From the NCBI GenBank assembly GCA_013397075.1, contig VWZS01007725.1:476710-540709 (forward strand): a stretch of 64,000 bases of DNA. Direction: 5' to 3'. Shown here piece by piece: positions 1 to 11,014 of the stretch. The stretch is from Rhabdornis inornatus. Lineage: Eukaryota; Chordata; Aves; Passeriformes; Rhabdornithidae. Every line of letters starts with the position of its first letter. The first letter of the stretch is position 1. Position numbers and translations under genes: made by a program. The notes beneath the pieces were generated by a model, which made no database searches, was not told where the DNA came from, and saw only the letters and a list, made by a program, of their open reading frames with translations.

Positions 1-2329
1 ATAGCATAAGTTTTAATTATATCTTGAGCACTGTAATTTGTTTTGAGTAACTCAAGCAGCTCAAGTTGGCCTGTGCAAGAACTGTGGGGGCAAGTAAGAG
101 ACAAAAGGGGGAGCTGAATATTCTGTAATAAGGCATGAAATGCCAAAATTAGACACAAAAGCCTTTTCCTGGGTAACTGAACTGTTTAACGCTTCTGATT
201 CTCACAATTCCCCTTGGAGCTGCTTTTGACAAAGACTTGAAGTGTTTACACTTTTCCAGCACATCTCATACTGGCAAAAAATTGAAAAATAGGGTTGGTT
301 TTTTTCCTTAGCTCTAAACTGAAGTTAAAAGTACATGTTTAAATCCTGTGCTTGTCATGCCTTCCCTGAATATTGGCAAGGGAAAAATTCCTGGATGTGC
401 CTTAGAGTTGGGAACAACACAGGAAGGAAGGATCAAGCATTTTAACTAAAAATAGTAGTGGATCTGTTGAATGTCATGTGCTTTGTGGTTCTTGCTGTGC
501 AAGGGGAGAAGCGTTCAAATTACCAAAATCAGCTGTACGATTGCAGCAGATGGATATGAATAGAAAAGAAGTGACTCTTATCTAGAGGTTCAACTAGAGA
601 CAGCCGAGTTTGGAGGTTTTTTTGACTTGTAGTAATTTTTACTAGTTTTTCTTGAAATAATTTGCCATTCTTACAATATGCAAAGTTCGAACATTTAGTG
701 GTCAGAATCCGAAGACTTCTAGTTTCTGCATAGAAAAAGTTGTCTTAAAAAAAAGATGTTTTGGAAGATTTATTTCCAGGATTTGCAGCCATTTAGCAGC
801 TTTGTGGTTTTGACCACTGAGAGGACAGAAGTGTTATTTCTTTAGTTACCTTGGTTAAAAATTATTACTGCACTTTTCTCTTCTGAAATATGAGAGTTGG
901 GGGGTTGCGTGTGTACTATGGTGTGTAAGGAATGTGGTTTGTCTCCCTTTCCCATACACCCTGCTGGGATGGATTTGTCCTGTTTGTGCTGCTGCTCTGT
1001 GTCTGCCACTGCAGGTGCACCTGAGCTGTGACTGCGTGGGCTGAGGACGCAGAGAACCTGAGAGATGCACAGGAAACTCCCTTTAAGCAGTACTTGCACT
1101 GCTGTTTGCTTTTCACAGGGGCTGATGGCTGTGGGTAGATGCTGGCAGGGTTCATCACTGCTTTGTCTTGTAAAAATGTGACTCTTGGAAACCTGGCACT
1201 GACTCCCTTATGTAACCTTCCCTTGGACATGCTCTGACCTGGGGCTTGCACGGTGTGTGGGTGAGGGCAGTTCAGGGCAGGGATGGGGTCTGGTCTATGG
1301 CAGCTCTGATGGAGTGAAAGTCATGGGGCTGGAACTGTGCATTGGGAGGGCAGGGGGCCCACACTGGCACAGGTTGGGCAGAAGAGGAAACAGTTGGTGG
1401 AAGGGGAAGGTTTGGTTTCATCTGAGACTTTTTCACTCACATCTTCTTTTCCTCTCTCGCTCAAGCAGGATGAAAAATTGTGAGGAGGCTATAGCAGCCT
1501 GAGGGAAAAATGCTTTGCTGAGACTGTATCAGCCAGGTTTGTTGCCAGGTGATGTGTCTGCATGTTCCATCTTTTCTGGGTGTAGGTAGAGTTAAGTGAG
1601 CAGACTGGGAAACAGACTTTACTACACACAGTTCCATTCTTTTGCAGGAAGAACTTCACTCAGCTTGATTAATTCTGTTCATCTACTCGTCTGTCCCCCT
1701 TGACAAGATCATTGCCTCGCCTGTGGGATATGACGTCTTCCTACTCTCTTTCCCCCAAAAAAGAGGTCCCACACTTTCCCTGGAGCAAACACCCCTGCTT
1801 TAATTCTCTTCCCCTTTCTCTGTCACTTTCCAGGCTTTCAATTACAGCCCAATTGCATTTCTATTGCTCTTGAATGTTAATTTTATTGACCTTTGCCAAT
1901 CCCTGCCCTCCTCCCAGCTGAGGAACAAGCTTGAAAAGGATTATTCCTCTTGAAGGTGATGAAAAGTGCTCCTTGATTGCCAGATTGGCATCTCCATAAC
2001 ATTCAAGGTCTCTGCTGGGCCAGGGAGGTGGAGGAAAAAAGCTTGGGAACCAGGCCAGCTGCTTCCCACGTTGGATGAAGCATCATTAAACAGCCCCTTC
2101 CCTTCAGGCTCCAGTTTGTGTCTCTCTCATTAAAAGAGCTGAGTTTCTAAATTAGGAAGCCTAAGATTCTGCTGTTGAGATGTTCACATTTAATTTATCT
2201 TGCACTCTACAGGGGCTGAAGTTCATCTCCCTGATCCTGACCTCAATCAGCAGGAAATGCAGACATTTTAAATGTGTTTGTGCCTTGTACTCAGGTTTGC
2301 TAATGTGGGCTGTGACAGCAGAGGTTGAA
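1..2329. other. unique non-coding DNA
   Basis: No recognised gene, RNA or repeat. The stretch is AT-rich with scattered short open frames (the longest about 110 codons, on the minus strand near 916-1251) that resemble no protein I know. A good acceptor-like tract ends near 1647, but no matching donor follows closely. Confidence 0.6.
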
Positions 2330-2475
2330 GCTTTGCTTTGTCTCGCATCTGCGGTGTGCCTTGGGTTGGTTACTTAACATCTCTGAGGATAAGCTTACAT
2401 TGCATGAGTGAGAGGATTAGTTGGTGTTTGCACAGCACTTTAGAGTTCTGAAGTGAGATGTGTTAAGGGCAATGT
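2330..2475 (+). repeat. MIR-like ancient SINE remnant
   Basis: The segment follows the MIR/CORE-SINE pattern: a piece like the conserved core ending in ggttacttaaca and tctctgag, then gaggattagttggtgtttgc and a tail of the form agcactttagag. The order and spacing agree with MIR 3' parts as I remember them. The copy is strongly diverged and both ends are uncertain by 10-30 bases. MIR elements are non-autonomous and long inactive in birds. Confidence 0.6.
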
Positions 2476-2599
2476 CACTAACAGGATCTATTTGACACGG
2501 AACTGTTTCTGGCTGAGGGCCTGCAGTTGTGTCAGGTCTTGTTGGGGGCCCTGAGAAGCTGAATTCCTGGACTTCACTATGAAAATTCTTTGAGCAAGG

Positions 2600-2990
2600 T
2601 GCGGTGGGTTAACCTTGGATGGCACCAGGTGCCCACCAAGCTGCTCTCTCATTCTCTGGACAGGGAAAGAAAACACAAAGAGAAAAAGCTTTTGGGTGGA
2701 GATGAGAACATGACCACTCACCAGTTACTGTCATGGGAAAAACAGACTCAACTTGCGCATAAATAATTTAATTTACTGCAAATCCATACTGGAGTAAGAC
2801 AGTGAGAAATAAAAACAAAACCAGCCGTCTTGCCCTCTTCCACCTCCTCCCCAGGAGCATAGGGAGATGAGGGGTGGAGGGTTGTGGTCAGGTCATAACA
2901 CTAAATCTCCACTGCTCCTTCCCCACACCGTGCCCCTGCTCCAGTTTGGGGTCCTTCCTGGGGAAAGCAGTCCACAAATTTCCCCATTAC
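2600..2990 (-). mobile_element. old ERVL-type LTR fragment
   Basis: From ggttaaccttgg at 2609 through the tracts caggtgcccaccaagctgc, gtcatgggaaaaacagactc, agtgagaaataaaaac and ctgctccagtttggggtcc, the order of blocks matches a very common bird endogenous-retrovirus LTR that I know in its reverse orientation. On the minus strand the usual AATAAA site is changed to an AGTAAA-like form near 2775. The upstream edge TGCGGTGGGTTAACC looks like the LTR terminus; the other end fades out near 2990, so the copy is partial. No internal viral genes are present. Confidence 0.7.
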
Positions 2991-5072
2991 TGCCTTCAAT
3001 CCCTTCTGAATTATCAAGAACAAATAAGTAGTTAATGCTTTTGGGATGGGAATTTATGGCTTGGCATTTCTTCTGTGGTCCTTCTGCTGTTCACAAAATG
3101 CCATGAATAGGGCAGAGCTGTTGTGTTTAGTATCACACCATCTGTGCATTGCTCCAGTATTCCAAGAGTCTGTGCTTGTAATCAAGGATTCAACTATCTT
3201 TGCAATTCATCCTAGTGGCATGTGATAGCAAGCATAGATTGCTCCTAAATATTGCAGGAGATTTTTGAGCCTTGAGTTACTTTCTTCCAGCATGGTATAA
3301 AAGACAGATGTATTTGGCAGACATTGAGAAAGTAATACATTTCAAAATTCAGAAAGTTCTAAAGATGAGTCCCTGAGTGGAGTTTGGGCACACTTTCCTT
3401 ACATGGTTATTTTCTTCTGTTCTAAAGGAAAGGGGAAAAAAAAGGTCGGTTTCAGCAGGTCATCACTAATATTTTATTTTTAATGCTTTTTATTTATAAC
3501 AAAACACAAGATAAAAAAAGCATTTTATCATCTCTAAACCTTACAAACAAATGAGATTAGCTACTCACAATTTTGGATCCCTTTATGAATATCTGCTACA
3601 CTTTTTTACTTGGGTTCTTAGGGGGCGAGTTGTTTGTTTTTGGGGTTGTTTTGGGTTTTTTAGATTTAATAGCTCAAGGAAATGGAAACAAGGAGGGGAA
3701 AGCATAAGAATGGATCTAAATATAGCTGTCCCCCAAAATCTTTTGATTTGTGTCAGGAAGGAGGAATACAGTTTGCAGTAGAGGTGGGTTATGTTCATCT
3801 CTGACTTTGGCCAACTCTGTGGCCTTTTTCCATGTCTTACAGGAGACATCACTGCTTCCTCTGGCAGAGGTGACTTGGTGGGCTACACCATGGAGAGCTC
3901 ACCTTGCTGCTTTTTCACTGTGTCTGTGCTCTAAGCAGATGGTCAATACCTGGAAGATCAAAATTATTTTTCCAGCTTGTCTTAAAAATAGTAGTATGTA
4001 TTTAAAGACTTAATGATTTGCAAAGTGAAATATAAAAATTTCAGGATAATTCTTACACTAAATTATTGGAGTCTTTTCAGTTTGCGGTTTCCTAAGTCAT
4101 CCTTTACTGGAATGATGGTACTCTAAATGTCTTCAGTAATTATTACAATGTGAAAGATTTTAGCCTTTAGTTTGAGGAATACTTCAGTACTGTGAAGGAA
4201 AATGAGTGGTAACCTAATATTCTTTATCACTGATTTGTGTTACATTAAAATTAGGATGCCAGTAGCTGCAGCAAAGAGAAAATATTGTATGGCTCCTTTT
4301 TCATCCTCAGTTGCTGCTTTGCTTCTTAGGTGGTTGTTTTCTTAGGTGAGCTCAAGTAGCCAGCTTGCAAAATTGCTGTTTCCAAAGGACATCCAGGATA
4401 CATTTTCTGGGACAGCAGCAGGTCACAAAGCTCAGGCAGTGCCTGCTCACCAAACTGAGCTCTAACTCAGATATGTTAGTATTTTTCAATTATCTTCTCA
4501 ACTGCTCATAAAAGAGGTGTCAGTGTTTTTAATTACCTGTCATCCCCCAAGAATCTCTCCGTTAAACTTGTGCCCTTGAACTTGAGGGAAGTGCTCATGA
4601 TAAACTTGTTCTTAGGCTGGCCCCAACTTTGCATTTGCTAATAAGCAGGAACATCTGGTTGTTGCTGTCAAAGCTAATGCTAAACTCTGGGAAAATGTCA
4701 AGACTATATAATTTTGTAGTGAAGTTTATCAGGAAAAAGCGCCTTTTAAAGCTTCTTTAGAGGTTTAAAAATCCCTCTGGCTAAGAGCCAATTCCAGCTG
4801 CTTTTTTTCTTTTTTTTTTTTTTGTCATTACAAATATTAATTTTTCCTTTATCCTGTTTTCTAGTAGTACTCTCAGGAAAACAATTGGATTAAATTATTT
4901 TTATCTTCCTGGGAATTCATCTTGTGTGATCTGATAGGTTTTTTTATTAAAAACAGTAGAATGCTGGAGTAAAAAGGGCTGTTTGCACATGTCACAGACA
5001 TACCTAGGCTGTTACAAATCTTGTTCACTCAAATATTTAATTTTTTTTTTTATTCTTTGAATTCTTGGACAG

Positions 5073-5122
5073 AACAATGAGATTATATCAGTGGACACAA
5101 AGCAGAGGTTTTGCAAGTATTG
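5073..5122 (+). other. exon-like segment A (50 nt), unverified
   Basis: A T-rich tract from 5041 ends in ggacag at 5072. The 50-nt segment is followed by the strong donor gtgagt at 5123. Reading from its first base it is open and encodes a peptide containing EIISVDTK and RFCKY, ending two bases into a codon; a second frame is also open. The peptide matches no family I recognise. It is listed because its end phase fits the next exon-like segment at 5301. Such signals also arise by chance in introns, so this may be a pseudo-exon. Confidence 0.2.
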
Positions 5123-5300
5123 GTGAGTGATAAGACATTTGGTTGAATTTCGAGTGACAGGCAGTCATCCCTGAAGGAAGAATATTTATATAAAAACTTG
5201 TGAATTTCAGCATTAAAGGTGGATTTTTGAGGTGCCATATACTCCTTGCTCACTACAGGTTAAAAATGCCAACATAAGATTTGCTGTTCTACTCTTACAG

Positions 5301-5382
5301 TCAGGCTTGGGACAGCCTCTACTGTGTCCTCAGCTCACAAGATAAATATCATTGGTACATTTCTTCTGCTTTGAATTTTCAG
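5301..5382 (+). other. exon-like segment B (82 nt), unverified
   Basis: A good pyrimidine tract (ctgttctactcttacag) ends at 5300 and the donor-like gtgggt starts at 5383. Only one frame is open: it uses one base from the split codon, then 27 codons (containing AWDSLYCVLSS and YHWYISSALN), and ends on a codon boundary. The one-base start fits the two-base end of the segment at 5073-5122, which would leave an intron of 178 bases. No family is recognised, and no flanking exons were found to extend the pair. Confidence 0.2.
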
Positions 5383-7971
5383 GTGGGTTTTTATTATACT
5401 CTGACCCCCTCAGTGCTGGGTGTTGTGCTGCCAGCAGGGTCTGCTGCCCTTCACGAAGGATTTTAGTGACCTTGAGCCTTTCTCCCAACTCCTGTGCTTT
5501 AGAAACTTTGGGGCTTGCGCTGTCAGTGTGCTCTGGTCTGGGAGTCTCTCTCATTTTTGAAACAGAAGGAAAGAACCCTACCTTGACCAAATAAAACTGA
5601 AGTTTTGAGTAAAACTGCTCCTCTTTCAAATCTGGGTAAGAAAAATACCTTGCTATAGACAAATAGAGCTCATTTTTTGGAAGTGTCATCAGAGCAAAAC
5701 AGTGTTGGATAAACAGAGATGATGGAAAGAAATCTGAATATTTCCTATGGCATGCACAGTTAGACTCTGCAGTCTTGCAAGATTAATACAGTAGCCTGCT
5801 ACACGGCAAAGACTCAAGGCTTCTCCCACCCATAGATTCTGGCAGAAATGTTTTTGGTGGGAGTAGGCAACAATGCCAAAACTCCTCTCTATCATTTAAT
5901 CATTACTACTGCTTTATTTACACCAAGGTTCAGCATGAAAAGGATCCTCTCCCATTAAAAGACCTCTCCAGTGATGTGTTACTGTTTGTGCTGAAGCTCA
6001 GATATGCAATGGACTTTTAATTCACAGCAGCAATGAAAAAATGAAGTAGGGTCTTGTATCTTATTTGCAGTGTATCTTCCTGCCAGTAAAAAAAAAAAAC
6101 AACTCCCTTTCTGAAGCATATGTAACTCATAAAATCTGAAAATTGCTTTGAAGCATTGGCCTTGTACAGAGCTACACTGTGTAATTGGCTTATTCAAGAA
6201 ACCTCTGCATCATATGCTTTAAGGTATGTGCTAAGTGATTTAATGGGGTGTGTCATTTTTAATTACTGTGGAAAAGCATTCATAAGTATAAAAATGCAAG
6301 TCATGTCCCCTTGGCATTACTGCTTCTAAAAGCCTTTTTATGTAACCTGCAGGAACCAGCACAGTATTTTCTTTATTCTCTAAGTGCATGATAGTTTCAC
6401 ATTTTTGTGATCTGCAGGATGAGTTCAGTGGATGATTCGTGGTAAATTAGCCTTAACTGAGCTCTCAGAAAAACTGCTGCCAATATCTGAGTTTAAATGG
6501 TCTAAAATTAGCTCATCCAGCTTTACAGTACATCACTGTCTTAGAAGCATTTCAGTTTTCTCCACCCTCTCAATGCCATCTAATGCAGCATAATCTCTAC
6601 TAACAGGAGGGAAAAAGCCATGTCATTGTGATTGCCCTATCCATGCCACAGCTGCATCTGAGTCCAGTGGCCATCTGTGGAAAATAATTGATTTTTTTCT
6701 TTTTTCTCTTGATATTGAGTTCTCAGCAAATCATTAGAATTTAAAAATGACATAAAACCTCTTTAGAAGAGAAGATGATTTGCTTTGAGAAAGTGTCATG
6801 TGCAATTTAACCTGCAGTGTATTGTAATTGATGTTGGCTGCCTTTGACAGTTATCTCACGATTTTCTCCTCTGTGCCTGTGCTCTGGCCCTTCCTGTTGA
6901 AAGGAAGCTGCTGCCTGACAAGGGAGAAGCTGCTGTGCTGTTCTCATTGCAGCCTCCAAGTGTTTGGATGGTTTTACCCCTTTCTGAGTTTGTGAGCAAT
7001 CCAGCCCACAAAATGCAGTGAGAAATCCAGCAGAGCAGTGCTGCTGGTGTATTTAGTGGGAATAGCTAAATACTGAAACATTGTATTCCAGCAAGGAGCT
7101 CACCGCAGGAGCAGCTGGGCAAAGCTCTGAAGTTTTTGATAACAGATTTGTTTTGAGTAACAGATTTGTCAAATAATTGTGTGGGAAAGCTCCCAACCAA
7201 CAAAGTAACCTCTTAGCACTTAGAGGTAGAAGCTCATCTTCCATCAAGGTTGGAGCTGGACTTCTCCAGCTAGAGTTGGTCTTTCATCATCTGCAACACT
7301 TTAACAAAATTTGAATGTTTCCAATACTTTCTAGTGTTTAAAAATGCATGGAGTGTGTGATAATACCCATTTCATTGTATCAGTGGGGAACAACTTTTAG
7401 CATAAAGTGAAACTGTGGAAACATGTGGAAACAACAAGGCCTTTTCCTCAGCAGAGGACTAGTTGAATGAAAGCTCTTTAGCACTGCGTTAGGTAATCCT
7501 TTTCCTTTAATAAAAATTTAGCTTTAATTTATATTTTTCCCTCATTATTTACTTTTTCCTTTTTCCTGGGCTAAGATTAAAGTGCTCTTTCTGCACCCAG
7601 ACAAGATGGGATAGCTCTGTGTCCTTGGTCCAGCCAGCTGCTGTCCAAACACCCCAGTGGAACAATTCCCATCTGGGAGACATCACACCCTGCACAGAAA
7701 ATGTCCTGGGTTTACTTTTGCCCTTTCCCTTGCTCAAAATGCTGCTTGTCCCAACTTCTGTCCTTGATTGCTGAGGAGTCCTGCCCCATCTCTCTTACTT
7801 TCTTGGCAGAGGAAAAATTGCAAATAGAGATTTTTAGCTGAAATCAGATGAGATGATGGTGAGGGGGTGTGTATATATGAATATAGATAACAAGATATAT
7901 CTGTATTGGTGCCTTACATATTTCAGTGGCTTCTGGTTGCAATGTCAATATTGGCTTTCTTCCTTCTACAG

Positions 7972-8090
7972 GAATAAACATTAGAGAAGCCACAGAAAAC
8001 AAACCAGGAAGAGACTCTGAAGCTCATTTGGTGCATTTGCTTCACTTAAAGTAGACACAAATCTCCTGAACTGATCTTGCTTGAGCTATG
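7972..8090 (+). other. exon-like segment (119 nt), non-coding in all frames
   Basis: The acceptor tract ggctttcttccttctacag ends at 7971 and the donor gtaagc starts at 8091; both are close to consensus. All three frames contain stops, so if spliced it would be a UTR or lncRNA exon, not an internal coding exon. The segment at 8257-8350 lies 166 bases downstream on the same strand. Confidence 0.2.
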
Positions 8091-8256
8091 GTAAGCCTTG
8101 AAATGCCCTTGCTTCTGTTGTAGTTTGTGTTTACACATGTGGGAAAGAGGAGAGAAAATGTTGCTAAGGAGAGGGGAGTGGGAAGTTTGAAGCCATACAA
8201 GGAGCATGTGGTGAAACTGGAGACAGGATTGCACTGTCCTTGCTATTTGGTGTTAG

Positions 8257-8350
8257 CCTGTAAAGTTTGGATTAGACACACAACAATCACTTCATCTTAC
8301 CTGGGCCAGGGGAGTATAAAGACAAAGAGGGTGAGTGGCTTCTTGAACAG
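8257..8350 (+). other. exon-like segment (94 nt), unverified
   Basis: The acceptor-like tract tgctatttggtgttag ends at 8256 and the strong donor gtaaga follows at 8351 after AACAG. One frame is open throughout (containing YLGQGSIKTKRVSGF). Together with 7972-8090 it could form part of a spliced non-coding transcript. There is no recognised product. Confidence 0.2.
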
Positions 8351-10759
8351 GTAAGAGCTGCTGTCTCTCTGCTGCTGTTTGCTTGTTCTGTAAGCCCTGG
8401 TTACCTGAACCTGTTTATGGCAAGTGATGTGTTGAGAGCCTCAAATAAACCGAATTCTTTCACATCCCTTTTTCATGAACCTCACATTATAGAAATTGTT
8501 ATTCTGCAAAAGCTGTGACATGATTATAAAGAAAGCTGTGCTGATGTAACCTGATGTTTCCCTTCCTAAAAATTAAAATTAAAATGGGTATTAAAAATAC
8601 CCAGGCTTTTAGGCCTTAATATAAGCTTTCACCTTGCTAATACTGATTATTCTCCTAGACTGAACAGGAAGCTAAAAATGCTGAATTAGTAACCTCACTG
8701 AAGATGAAGGAAACTGAGAAAAAAATGTTGATAGAAAAATAGGAGTCAGAAAATTCATTTCCATTTTAATGGGGTTTTAGTTTTGTTCTGAATATGCTTC
8801 AAGTTTAAATCCAGCACTTTTAAAGCTCATATTACAAATGGGCTGTATGTTCACTGAAGGAATATGTGTGTTGTTTCCTGAAGCACCCAGTGTGGTGCAT
8901 GCAGAGGGGATTGAGTGTGTAATTGTTTATTTACATAGGTGTGTGTGGGATATAGAAGTATCACAATATGTTTAGAGTCCATTTGTATTGTAGAGAGTTT
9001 GTCTGGGGTTACGTGAAAGCACGTTAGATTAAGAAAACAAAAAGAACCTGTGAGGATGCTGCTAATCAGGGAGCTGAATTTATATGAGCTGTAGTCACAG
9101 CCATCCACTGGTCTTATCTGCTCCAAATAATCAAGCGAATTTATTAGTTTTATTTCCTTTTTATCTCCAGACTGTATTTATAATTTCTCTCACAATGAAG
9201 TCATAAGAAAGAAAAAGAGAGAGCTCAAGTTTTTGCTAAAAATAAAACAGAGAAAAAAAAAGCAATACTTATTTCTCTTCAGCCCCCTTCAAACATTGTC
9301 TCTCCTAAGTAACAAAGAAAATACCAATTCAGATAATCACTGAATTTTAAAATAGGTAGCATCTCCAAATAGACTGTTTTACTGTCTAATAAAATAATTC
9401 CAATCTTACTGAATTGTTTCCTGTGTAATATAATAGTGACTCTTGGGTACTTTCATTGGCTTTGCAGCGGAGCTGATTACCAAAGGCTGTTCTAATGTGT
9501 TTCTAGGGAATCACCAAGTGACCCAGAGCAAAAATTCTATTACCTCCTGTGTATCTCAAACAGGAAAAATACAAAAAGGAACACGTTTAAGATACAGAAT
9601 GCAGACCAAATTGTTACAAAACTCACAACATGCAGCATTGTTTCTGCTGTCTCTTTCTGTCACAATATGTTCTCATGTCCCTTTCCAACAGCAAAGCTGC
9701 TGCATTCCTGCTCTCCTTCAGGCCAGGAGAGGATTGCTTCTGCTGTGCTCAGTGAGTTGCAAAATTTCAGTTAAAGCATCAGCACAACAGTTAATAGGTG
9801 TCATTCATTCACACTGCCCAGGATTAACTTGGATTAGCCCTCCACTGAGTTTCTCTCTGGTGAAGGTGCCCTGGGCAGGAAGGCTGGGGATGGTGAAGTG
9901 CCCTGCTCTGGTGCTTGTCCCTGCACCCATGTATGGGATCTCCCCCTTTTTTTACAGTATCAGACCTATAGATGAAGAGCTGGAGCACTGAGAATGAGGC
10001 TATCTTTCACAGACCAATTTTCATTTCACTGTGCTGTTGTTATTCAGGTCCTTGGGTGAGGTTTATTCAGGAGTGTTGTGGAGCAGGTAGAAAAGAAGCT
10101 AATGCGTTATGGATTATCTGACACATTCAGCTGCATCTTTCATTCCCAAGGAACAAAAGCCATCCCACAAGTACAGGAACTTCTTTTAATTAACCATCAG
10201 AGTTAAAGAAACCTCCACCTCCTCCTCAGGAGCTAAGTTGTCAAATCAAACCAGGGCTGGCAGATCTGCTCTCTCTGGTTCTGATAGTTCTGTTCACTTG
10301 GTTCTGGTACAGATCTGTGGGTGGTGGAATCAGAGTCAAATCCTTTTTCCATTGATTCAAAGCAGAGACTGGAACCAGGAACTTGCAGAAGAAAACCTTC
10401 ATCACTGCATTTCACAGTAGTGTCAGGTGCGGATTTCTCTGTCTCTAGGTAGAATTATCTCCCTTTTCTACTTTTCTGTTACTTCCATTTTCTTCTTTAC
10501 TGCAACATACTCACATAGCTATCATACCAGAATTTATAAAATTACTTTTAAGATGGAAATTAAGAATTAGGAAGCCTGACTCCATTCTTGGCTAGATTTA
10601 TAGTGTTAGTCTTTCCACTTGTATTTAAAAATAAATCTGAAAAAAAAACCCTAACAAAATGCAAGTGTGTTGTCTCAGGGCAAATATCATATTGAAGCCT
10701 GTTTAGGTGGCTATCCCAAATCCTTGCTGCATATGGGGTTCATGACTAAGGGATACAAA

Positions 10760-11012
10760 TGATTTAAACTGAAAGAGAGTAGGTTTAAGTTAAATGTTAT
10801 GAATAAATTCTTCCGTGTGAGGGTCATGAGGCTCTGGAACACATTTCTCAGAGAAGCTGTGGATGTCCCTTCCCTGGAAGTGTTCAAGACCATGCTGGAC
10901 AAGGCTCTGGGTAACCTGGTTTAGTGGAAGATGTCTCTGCCCATGGCAGATGCTCTGGAACTAAATTGTCTTTAATTCCCTTCTAACCTAAGCCTCTCTG
11001 TGACTCTCTGAT
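10760..11012 (+). mobile_element. CR1 LINE 3' end fragment
   Basis: The segment shows the typical CR1 order: aactgaaagagagtaggttt, a tract equivalent to gagggt..gaggctctggaaca, then cagagaagctgtggatg, ccctggaagtgttcaag, ggtaacctggtttagtgg and a 3' end of the ctctgtgactctctga type. It covers the last part of ORF2 and the 3' UTR of a 5'-truncated copy. CR1 is the main LINE of birds; truncation at the 5' end is the rule. The copy is diverged and cannot code. Confidence 0.85.
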
Positions 11013-11014
11013 GG

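Larger units (their letters stand above)
2995..10755. other. unique non-coding DNA with exon-like segments
   Basis: Mostly AT-rich unique sequence with homopolymer runs (T-rich near 4802-4823 and 5041-5051) and no recognised gene. Segments with splice-like signals at 3843-3869, 5073-5122, 5301-5382, 7972-8090 and 8257-8350 are treated separately. A 182-codon open frame at 9443-9991 (plus) resembles nothing known and has no other coding signs. Confidence 0.55.

Noticed and set aside
8293..8320. Resemblance to the 5' end of U1 snRNA (cttacctgg followed by caggggag)
   Set aside because: The 5' end of U1 is complementary to splice donors, so any minus-strand donor looks like this. The later U1 stem-loops and the Sm site are absent.
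9443..9991. 182-codon plus-strand open frame
   Set aside because: Composition looks random, with no known motif, and the surrounding sequence is ordinary non-coding DNA.
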